Notes under the pieces: model-generated
Seen by the model: the letters and a program-made list of their open reading frames with translations, nothing else
Told to the model about the DNA's origin: nothing
The model's database searches: none
DNA from: Agrocybe praecox
Lineage: Eukaryota > Basidiomycota > Agaricomycetes > Agaricales > Agrocybaceae
NCBI GenBank assembly: GCA_964017145.1
Contig: CAXHKQ010000348.1
Span: 1-13,573 of the forward strand
Direction of reading: 5' to 3'
DNA length: 13,573 bases
Part shown: positions 1 to 10,000 of the stretch, piece by piece
Layout: every line of letters begins with the position of its first letter
Numbering within the stretch: position 1 is the stretch's first letter
Made by a program: the position numbers and the translations under genes

Positions 1-985
1 CAAAAAAACACAATTGTCAAAATCAATAAAATGTCGATAATTTATTCATTGACCTATGACTCGTGGTCTCATTTACGTTTTATTCGGCCCTCAGTGACTA
101 TTATCAATTTCTAAATTCAAAATAGTGTATCCAGGGAATGAATGAGGCAAAAATAGGGATTTTGCAAGGGTTAGCGCTAAAACTTTTCGAAGGTGATCTT
201 GATATTTCAGGATCGCTGGATTTTGGCTATGGGCCTATAATTAGACTATCGGGTCGTTTGACGTTAGTCTCGATCGACCCATTTGTAGAGGAACCTAGAA
301 AGTGTTCATCAAAAAGTTTGTGTTTTCATCACTTTTCCCGGGACTTAGTGAACCATGTAGTGTTGTAGATAAATCTACGCGATGGTGGGCGAATTTGCGC
401 ACCTCATCTCGGGAGAAGATGGACCGAATGAAAGACATTTTAGTCATAACTTTAAAAGGAACACCCGTTGAGGTGGTATTTTCCAACTGACTTTCAAAAA
501 CTAAAAACATTATATGTAGTTATCTAATATCCCTCCCTCCTAAATTAACGGAACTCGGCTAGGATCGAAAATCCGAAGGCATGTTTTTATGCGTTTCAAA
601 ATAAGTGCCCCTTCAATCGGACCCTTTATCGAGAGCATCTCCATCTTCATCTTCATCTTCGACATATTTTGAAAATAATAAAATTATATTAACTAGATCA
701 TATATCGCTTTTTAAGTTCGTAGATCATTGTTTTCTTGCAGAAATTATTGTTAAAAGCATATGTTCTTTTTTATCATTTTAATGTGATGTAGTAACTGAA
801 ATAAACCCTGTTTTTGTTGTTATTGTAATTTAAAAAAATCGCAATACAAAAAATAATATATTTCGAATAAAAAAACGAATTTTAAATACGACGCAAGTTC
901 CCTTTTGTGTGTAAGTATGTATTTGACCCACATGAAAGACCCCAAATTATATTGAATATCCGGTTGCACGTGTTTCTCTGCACAG
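1..985 (+). other. Upstream intron, AT-rich, no recognised exon
   Basis: No ADAMTS prodomain or early catalytic motif is visible, so this is most simply the 3' part of an intron ending at the acceptor before 986. It holds a repeat segment at 168-230 that recurs at 3413-3478, a short ATCTTC triplet run (about 634-659), and a 62-codon open frame (302-490) with no recognisable motif. Confidence 0.6.
168..230 (+). repeat. Dispersed repeat copy, related to 3413-3478
   Basis: The block TTTTCGAAGGTGATC, preceded by a TTAGCG-like stretch and followed by CGCTGGATT, aligns in the same order with 3413-3478 and in inverted orientation with 3508-3552. The match was made by eye with several mismatches. 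The family is not identified. Confidence 0.55.
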
Positions 986-1076
986 GTATTTCGGCTCCGA
1001 TGATGCTGTCCCGGTTCTGCAATTATGTGCAGAAGAACGCAGGACGCAAGCACGATGTCGCCCTGCTGCTCACACG
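986..1076 (+). CDS. AdamTS-A: Exon 1 in window: ADAMTS catalytic domain, FCNY to LLLTR
   Basis: The exon follows acceptor tctctgcacag and ends at donor GTAAGA (1077). Two bases (986-987) complete a codon begun in an upstream exon. It encodes residues 1-29, including SRFCNY and HDVALLLTR, the family block just before the ICRNT segment. The stretch between FC and HD is roughly six residues shorter than I recall for vertebrate ADAMTS. It ends in phase 2, so Arg30 is completed by the first base of the next exon. Confidence 0.88.
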
Positions 1077-4000
1077 GTAAGAGCACATTGTAAATTGCTA
1101 CATACTCGAGTATTAAAGTAGGCGTTCACAATACACCAACACATTGGCTAGTCGCGTATACATTATGATAATGTACAACCCTCGACTGATGCTCCAAACA
1201 ATGCACCCAAGCTCAATCGCGCGATAATTGAACTATCAACCCACATACATACATAATGTATATTATACATATGTAGTACACTCGAACATCGACGCCGAAC
1301 GCTTCAACAAATGCGCACACTAACGCATAACGCACCATTTCATTCGAACCCTCCGCACAGCGAGCAAATATGCCGGAACACCGACGCCAACACTCACTGC
1401 GACACGCTGGGCCTGGCCGAGTTGGGCACAATGTGCCGACCGTCGTCGTGCGCCATCGTGCAGGAGAACGGACTAGCCGCTGCGTTCACCATTGCCCACG
1501 AACTGGGCCACGTGTACGTAATATGCATGGATAATTATAATTCTCTTTGGACCGTTGAACCGTTCTCATAATCACCGCGCATTATTACGACCTGCTAATG
1601 GCACATATTGTACTACATGCTTTGTTCGATGAATGCAGTCTCAGCATACCGCACGACGACGACGAGAAGTGCAAGCAGTACACGCACCGCGGAGACCAGA
1701 TGAAAATCATGTCGCGCATGCTCGATGACCACGTGCACCCATGGTCGTGGTCCGAGTGCTCGCGGCACCATGCCACCGAATTTCTGGAGAACAATCACGC
1801 GAAGTGCATGCTGGAGGAGCTGGAAACCGGCATCGTGGAGAGCGCTTTGCTCGTGGGTGAGAAGTTTTCGGCGAACGAACAGTGTAGGCTGATCTATGGG
1901 AACGAGTCGACCGTGTCGTATTATTTGGTGAGGATTTTCGATTGAGATGCATGCGCGCTATTTGACAACGACTGTAACATGAATTTTACATTGCACAATA
2001 GTAGATACAGGATACAGAATCGTATATATTAGGTGTATAACCTTGCTCATGCCGTTTTTTGTCCAACTTTGAGACTTTATTGTGAAGATACGGCTACATA
2101 TATCTTATTCAAAATACTGGCCATTGCTAGCTACTACTTTTCACCATCTTTTTGGTAGCATCCGAATTTCGTGGCCTTACAAGGGGTCATCTTTTGTAGC
2201 GATTCATGAGACAGTCCAATTTCCCACTTATTAATGAAAAGTGAGTTCACATCGAAGAGGCCAAGGTCCATCGATCGGGACAAGTAGTATTCAGATGGAG
2301 CAAAGTCCGGAGAGTACAGCGGGGGGTTGAGATCCCCAATTTCGGACTTCCCAGGTATTATTTGACATGTTTTACGATGAGGTGTCGAAAATTGTCATAC
2401 AGGAAAATGGCTTTATTGTCTCTTTTATTTAATTGAGGCCGCTTTTCTTTCAGTGATCGACTCAAACGCATCAATTTCGTTCGGTATCGATCTCCTGTGT
2501 AGATTTCAATTGGCCTCTGCCCTTAATAACACACCATACACATCTGGTCCCACGAAAAGACCAAAAGGCCTAAGACTCCGGAATCACAATTTTTGAAGCG
2601 GTGAATTCACTCGCGACACGATCTTTATTATCAAGAGCAGCCTCGCCGTAAGTGTCTGAGCGCATCGATGAGCCTCAGCCTCACTGGTCTTCGATTTAAA
2701 TAAGAAAAGCATGACTTCCCGCAAATGACGAAAATTCGGCGCGAACACGGACATGTTTGACTGGGCATAAGTCTGTGGCGCAAATTTATTTGGGACTATG
2801 TTTTGATGCAATATTGTTGACAGATGCCCAAGCTTGCTCCATGTTTACTTTGATCAATTTGCATCAGTCAGAACGACCGCTATAGACTCATATACAAAAA
2901 CGGCATGAGCAAGGTTATACACCTAATACACGTTGGAAAATGCAAACATTTTTTCTCTGAAAATTTGCGACTGGAGAGGGTCGTTTATCGGAAAAATAGG
3001 TGCAGCATTTCGCACTAATTTTCACGGAGCATTTAGGACACTCGAAAAAGTCACAAGTTTGTAAGGGTTGTTTCTGATCACCCTGTCTATTTTAATCATA
3101 CTGATTCGCTTTCGCAAGGGAGAGAAGCTCCTACCGAAAGTCCAAAGTTCAAAGCTCAATCAAAGCCATTTATGTCAATGCATTTTTTGGCTGGATTTGA
3201 ACCCTGCACCTGCACCGTAGTCTTTGCTTACGGATCGCTAAGTGCTCTTTTAACAAGACCATACGAAAGGCCACAAACTAAAAATGAAGGCCAAAATCAA
3301 TTAATTGGGTTATGAATTACCGCCCTATCATACTATTTATTTTCAAATTCGAACAAAAAGAGGCTCTAGCCAAAGAGATTCCATTCGAAATCAAGTGAAA
3401 GGAATATTTTATTGGCTTTAGCGGCGAAATATTTTCGAATGTGATCGATTTTTTGTATGACCGCTGGATTAAGACTGTGAAGTTAAAAACAAGTAGCTTC
3501 ATAGCCTTCATACAATATCTCGATCACCTTCGAAAAGATTTCGCCTTAAGCCCTATATAAAAGAACCATGTAGAGGAATACAAAACGTTTATATCAAAGA
3601 TGTTTCTCCGTATTTGAGTCCGGAGACTTGATGATTTGCGTGTAAAGTAGGAAATACGATGATCTCTAGTTCTTTTAAATGTTGCTGAATTTGTTTTCCA
3701 ATGTTACTGCAATAATATTCCACCGAAAGCATCGGATTATAACCATACATTTTATTATGTACGTGCACACAGTCAGTATGCGATCAGCTGTGGTGCGGCA
3801 ACGAGGAGCAGGGCTACTTGTCACTGCGCATGCCATGGGCGGACGGGACACCGTGTAATAATACCGACAACAACAGCGACCAAGACCACTGGTGCCAGCG
3901 ACGCAAGTGCGTACCGCGCAATCCGCGTGCCATGGCAAAGGTCGACGGCGGCTGGGGCGCCTGGGGCCACTTCTCCGGGTGCAGCCGTACCTGCGGCGGT

Positions 4001-7000
4001 GGCGTAATGTCGCGACAGCGCGCCTGCAACAGTCCAACACCGGTGAACAGCGGAAAGTACTGCGTCGGTTCGCGCATCCAGTACGAGTCGTGCAATACGG
4101 CTGCGTGCGGTGCGGGCGAAATGGATTTCCGGGAGCAGCAGTGCGCCCAATTCAATAACAATAGTTTCGAAATTGCCGGAATACCGGAAGATGTACGATG
4201 GGTACCGAAGTATGGTGGTATGTGTTTTTAATTTTAAGCGACCGATATATTCAGTAAATATTCAGTAATTAGCATCGATCTGAACCGTTCAACACACAGC
4301 TCTACCCGACGACGAGTGCAAGCTGTTCTGTCGCGTCGCCAATTCGAACCACAACTATCCGCTCAAGAACAAGGTGATCGACGGCACCCAGTGCACGCCG
4401 GACACGTTCAACAAGTGCGTGAACGGCGTCTGCAAGCCGGCCGCGTGCGACAATGTGCTGTCCTCCACCAAGCAGCTGGACAAGTGTGGCGTGTGCGGCG
4501 GCAAAAACGACTCGTGCGATGACGGGGTGGTGGTCTTCAAGCAGGACGATCTTATTAAGGCGAAGCGCACGCCATCGTCACTGAACCAGTTCTACCATGA
4601 CGTGTGCTCGATTCCGGCTGGCTCGTCGAACATCGATATCGTGCAGATGGGCTACCTGAACGATCAGAACTACATCGCGCTGATGGGCGACAACGGCACG
4701 TACATTCTGAACGGCAACAACATTATTCTGCAGTATCCGCGCGAATTTCTGTACGGCGGCGTTACGCTGTGGTACACCGGCACCAATTCGACGACGGAGC
4801 GCGTGACCTCCAGCTACGCGCGCAAGTTGACGCGCGACTTGCGCGTGCAAATCATGTCGCGCACTGATCATTATTCGCGGCGCAAAGATGATCCAATGAT
4901 GGAGTGCTTCTACACGAAACCGAAACCGCCAGCCGAACGACGTCGAAAGTTCTACGATTATCAGCATCAGCAGCATCGCGACGCACACGCACAGTCGGTA
5001 CCGGAGCAGCAGCAACAGCCACAGCGCTATCCACTGCAGACGGTGCAGCGAACGCTTGGCACGACGTCGATGGACGTAGTTGCGACAACATCAATGTGGT
5101 CAGCGACAACGCCTTCGACGACAACGCAGATGCCAACAACGATGTTCCGATGGTCGACGAGCGATTGGGGCGGTTGTAATAGCGGTTGCAATAGTAATGG
5201 TACGATGCACAGGACGGTGGAGTGCATAATGTCGACCGACACGGAACGTGATCGTGTCGTGCAGAGCGGACATTGTGCTAAACCCATGCCTAACGTCGAG
5301 AAGCCGTGTCAGACGCATTGTAATTTCTAGTAAGTACGATCGCACATTTTCCCTCGATTATATTTGGGAGCATAATATTATCAAGAATGATTATAATCCC
5401 ATAATCAAATTTAGGCTAATATGTTTTCACTGTGCGGGACTTTGTGCTGTCATGTTATCGCGTTTTCTGCCTTCTGTATGAACTTTTATGACGTGTTTTT
5501 ATCTCCTAATCACGAATCAGAAAAAAAAGAGATTTAAGGGGTAGTCCTCTGAATAAGACGAAATATACAGTAGCAAACACATAATTACGACCGTTTTTTT
5601 AAGCGCACTAAACTGATGTTTTAGTCATATTCATAGTAAACGTATATTTGACAGACAAAATGTCATCACATATATTAGATATGTTCCTTGCGCACTAATA
5701 GAAGCGAAATATTTATGAAAATTCGGAGTCCTTAGCCTATTTAATAGCTAAGAAGTGTGTTAAATGCCATAACAGAGAATTTCGACCGTTTCGTTTTACG
5801 GCGATTTGTTGCATTATCATAACGCATAACTAAATATTGTTTTAATTGTATCATCAACTGAGCCTACTATAACACAATAAGTTTTAATACACTTGAGTTG
5901 GACGGCACATTAGTGTCGCCTAATGTATTGTTTTCAGATCATGGCCGCCGCCGCCGCACTAGGAATTGGTGGACAGGTTAAATTGGTAGTCCATGGAAAA
6001 ACATGGGACCAAATTCGAAGCCCTTCATTTATCAAATCCGCAAATAAGAATGATAGAGCTATAATTCAGCAGGTGTGTCTGAGCAAAGGACCGTTTCTAG
6101 CCTTGTCTACCAGATATTCTTACGCAATCGAATTGCCAAATCAATGTTCGAACTGTGCCTCAGATGATCTTAAAAGTTGGACTATGGGACGTGATTGCTA
6201 GTCGACCTACAGTTATGGTAAATGGTGATTTGCATTGAGAGATACTCGCTTCTTGTATGGAATTTCATTGCGTATTGAGCACTTAAAAACGAACATTCAA
6301 ATCATTTTATATCTGACTGGGATAACATAAGACTCCCGTCGTAAGACGGGGTGGTCCCACTTGTTTTTTCTGATTGATTGATTGATCCCGGGGCCTCCAG
6401 TCCAGGCAGGAACCCTACCTCCTAGGCACGGTAAAAAAAACTCGGACAGTGCATTCCTTTTTCGGGGTCAACATCATACTGCTAAGACCATTTTTCATGG
6501 AACTAATATTATTGTGATCGTTCCTAGTCAGGTCCGAACTACGCGTTTTTAAGGTGACGTCACAACCTTATTCACGCAGATCCTGGCAGGTCGTCAAAAA
6601 TGATCGAGATTTTTCGAGATTTCAATTGCACATAACTCAGTTTCTGGTCGATCCCCGCTTTTAACTCTCATCCCCCGTTCGAAAAAACTTACTTAAAAAA
6701 AATACCAATGAAAAAAATACCAAATAAAATCATGGTAAACAAACAATCGCATCGATAAAATCATGGTCAAAGCGAACAAACACACTTTTATATTGTCGAC
6801 CCTGGTCTTACCGATTTATTGAGGTTTTGGAACCTTGATATTTTGTAAAGCAATTTTACTTCTCAAGAGACAAAAGTTTGAAACAAGGCGAATTTCTTTT
6901 TTTGTGGTGTCCATCTTTAGCACTGTGTTAAAAACATGGCCTCTGGAAAACCCGAAGCTCTTCATATACCAAGGAGAATATAAAGGGAGGCCAAGACCCG

Positions 7001-10000
7001 TATCGGGTTGTCATGCCGATAAGCAAGCAAGGTGTCCATCTTTGACGAGACTTTACAATGTAATACATCATCCGACTGTTCAGGGCATTTTTAATTTTTC
7101 TAATAATAAATAGTAATAGTATAAACTTGTGGACTTATACTTAAGAACGATCTCACATTCATTGAAAACATGTTGAAAAGGCCCAGTTACCATGATCAAA
7201 ATCGTATTTTTGTGATGCAGTATACTCAATGTGCATCATATAATCGAAAAATCTGTTGAAAAAGACGTGCCCTAGGCCCTGTACTCGTATTTGTAATCTG
7301 TTCATGCATATCTCGCCTGGTTATCTAATTAGGAACTGTCCCCTCTCGCCTCGATTCTGAGCATTTTCAAGGCTCTAGATTTTTCGCATAATTTTTATAT
7401 TTGATAAATGGGCTGATATATTTAGAAATAAGGCCTGTACTCCTACTAAGCGTCTGGTGTGCATGTCTGGTGAAAAAGATGAATATTATGTCCGCGGAGA
7501 TGTGAACGCTTCTTTCAAAGCACGTATATAGGTAGAATTGATGTTTTTTGTATTATTCGCGTTAGGGCTCTGGACCGTCTAAATGAAAATCTAGACATAT
7601 GACCCTTGAGAATATTTGTTTCCTGTTGGAACGTATATTTTGGGCCTTAATGCTTTTGAAAGGACTACAATTCCGATATTCTTCTGGCACGATATTGTAT
7701 TATAGTATGATCACATCCAATCATCCATCACACCTGTGGACCTGGCCCCACACCTGTGGACCTGGCCTGGCCCCACACCTGAAACGGCTTCGGTTCGTTC
7801 TTTCCGGGAGTTTTAATTGATACATTGTCTTAATACACCAGCAAAGCATCAAAAACTTTTATTTTTCTATATCTTAAATCTAAAACAGCCTGACCATCGA
7901 CTGTTAATGCCCGCAATACATTGGATACATAGTGCAACGCTTCTCGGGCATACATCTTAAGCCTCTATCCAGTTGAGGCCATTTTTTCGGTCGTTCCTAT
8001 TTGACATAAGTGTAATAAACAATTATGCGATAAATCTAGATCCTTGCAATGGCTAAGAAGAGATATGCATGAACAAAATACAAACACGAGTACAGGGCCT
8101 AGGGTACGACTTCCTCAAATGATTTTTGGATTATATGATGCCCAATGAGGATACCAAAGACACTGCATCACCAAAATACGATTTTGAACATGCAAACTGA
8201 ATGTGCGATCATTCTTAAATATAAGTCCACAACTGTATGTATTCTACTACTTATCCATGTACCGTTCTTGCCAGCTGAACACCATATTATGTAGATGAGC
8301 TTTAAATGCTTATCCAATCCATTCGTATCCACAACAGCTGGCGCACCGTTGATTGTCCAGCTGATTGCGACGCAGCCCGCACAGCCCTTGCCCTCCAGTG
8401 CATTATGCAGACCAACGGCGACGCCGGCATCGTCAAGGAGAACATCTACTGCCACAATGTACCCAAACCCGGTGAGCTGCGCTGCACCGGTGCCTGCTTC
8501 GCTTACGGCGAGTGGAGCGAATGCTGTCGCGGGCAGCAGCAGCAGCATCGGCGCTCCTATTGCCGAGCCAGTCCTCAGCAGCAGCCGGAGAAAGGCGACG
8601 GCGTTCAGCGTCTGCCGGACGCGCACTGCGCGAACATGCAGCGCGGCCCGACGACACGCGCGTGCGCGACGGACGCATGTCCGGCACAGTGGCGCACCGA
8701 GCTGTCCGGCCAGTGCTCGGTGACGTGCGGCGACGGCTGGCGCAAACGCACGGTGCGGTGCGTGCGCGACGATCGCGACGTGAACGAAGCAGACTGCACG
8801 CACATGACGAAGCCAGACACGGCGGCAGTTCCGTGCTCGAAGCCGGCATGCGTGCGCGAGCAGCGACCGCCGCGCTGGCGCTCGCTCTATGGAAATGAGT
8901 GGATGACGACCACGACGACGACTACGACAACAACGACATCGACTACCGAGCTGCCACAGACGTAAGACATATCCAAGATATGTGTGCCAAGGCAGTGTGT
9001 AATGGATGCAAATGCACACAATCACGCTATCCTCAATAGTGTGCTAGCGCTGGCAGTTTGCATTCATTCGCGCAGACATTATCCGACATTTATGTGATTA
9101 TTTCGACATACTTCACTTGTAATGCGGCGCAGCTTCTCGTGGCGTTCGTCGATGTGGACCGGCTGCTCGGTGACATGCGGCCCGAACGGCTTGCGCCAGC
9201 GACACGTTCACTGTCACAGCGACCGTACCGGGGAAATGGTGGCCGAGCACTTGTGTCGGTCGGAGCAGCGACCGCTGAACGTGACGACATGCGACCGGCA
9301 ATCGCCGTGCGCCGAATGGAATGTGGGACAGTGGCGTGAGGTGAGTGGATTTTGGACAGAATGGGGATTGGGAATGTATGCTCTGAAATGTATTGCATAC
9401 ACTCCAACCGAGCTATTCCACTGATATGAACTTCATATTGTAGTCAACAGTATTAAATAGTAGAGATTATAATATTAGTTAGTTCGCTTTCGGGTGGTGT
9501 ACATACTTATATCGATTCATGCTACGCAATTAAGTATGTAAATAGTAAATAGTAATATACACGTTGTAATCTATCAATGCCAATGTCTGTTCCCAATGTG
9601 GCTCTCGTTTGGGCAACTTCGGCGGGGTTTGCGATTCGATGCGCTATAGTGTGCGGAGGATTGTTACCGGCAGCGACCCGTTCGCTGTATGGTCGGTCAA
9701 CAGAGCGTCGACGACGGCTACTGTCGCGACATGGCGGTCCCGGTCGTGCAGGAGATGTGCTGCAGTTTCAAGTGGATGCGCCACTGGACGCCGGTCAGTA
9801 ACATCATACATTGAACACACACGCACACACACCAAAACATATACATCGAACACGAATCATGAACCACCAAGAATACAAGCCTAACTAGTACCGATACTAC
9901 GCCACACACACTACACAAAATAAACACAAGCCAATGATGTAAATACCGAGTGAAGCTTCTAATATGTAACTTTATCTGTGTATCTCTTTCTCTCACACAC

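Larger units (their letters stand above)
2029..2926 (-). mobile_element. Decayed, internally deleted mariner element
   Basis: About 30-bp terminal inverted repeats start TTAGGTGTATAACCTTGCTC at 2029 and end at 2926, near-identical as reverse complements and flanked by TA on both sides (2027-2028, 2927-2928), as expected for Tc1/mariner target duplication. The minus strand carries mariner transposase remnants: an N-terminal piece at 2754-2665 ([20 protein letters not shown]), a central piece near 2500-2380 ending YDNFRH (the HDN-type Asp region), and [12 protein letters not shown] near 2330-2280 (third catalytic Asp). Stops and frame changes separate them. At 898 bp against about 1.3 kb for intact mariners, the part between the N-terminal and central pieces is largely missing, so it is not autonomous. 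Confidence 0.9.
1928..3772 (+). other. Intron 3 (1.8 kb) with transposon and hairpin
   Basis: Donor GTGAGG and acceptor gtgcacacag bound the intron. It contains the mariner remnant (2029-2926) and the hairpin repeat (3414-3552). The rest (1930-2028, 2930-3410, 3555-3772) is AT-rich with nothing I recognise. Confidence 0.85.
5330..8337 (+). other. Intron 5 (3 kb), repeat-rich
   Basis: Donor GTAAGT and acceptor atccacaacag bound the largest intron in the window. It carries a GC hairpin near 6336-6351, a GATT run (about 6371-6385), a small open frame (5923-6201), the fold-back element (about 7124-8235) and a 20-bp tandem repeat (7729-7780). The remainder is AT-rich without recognised function. 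Confidence 0.85.

Noticed and set aside
302..490. 62-codon + strand frame upstream of exon 1, considered as a prodomain exon
   Set aside because: It has no prodomain or furin-site features and no phase-compatible splice sites that I could see.
3675..4161. Three overlapping - strand open frames of 109-121 codons
   Set aside because: They are shadows of exon 4; the + strand encodes the disintegrin-like region and TSR1.
4578..5015. 145-codon open frame on the - strand
   Set aside because: It is antisense to the spacer-coding part of exon 5, with no motif of its own.
5328..5330. TAG at the end of exon 5, considered as the true stop giving a short ADAMTS
   Set aside because: The TAG overlaps a strong GTAAGT donor, and exon 6 resumes a TSR in matching phase; a minor read-through isoform ending here is not excluded.
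6835..7113. 92-codon + strand frame in intron 5
   Set aside because: No motif, AT-rich with low-complexity Phe/Lys content, and it ends just before the fold-back element; probably chance.
8168..9025. 285-codon open frame on the - strand
   Set aside because: It lies opposite exon 6; Arg/Ala-rich composition is an antisense shadow of GC-rich coding sequence, and the + strand frame carries clear TSR motifs.
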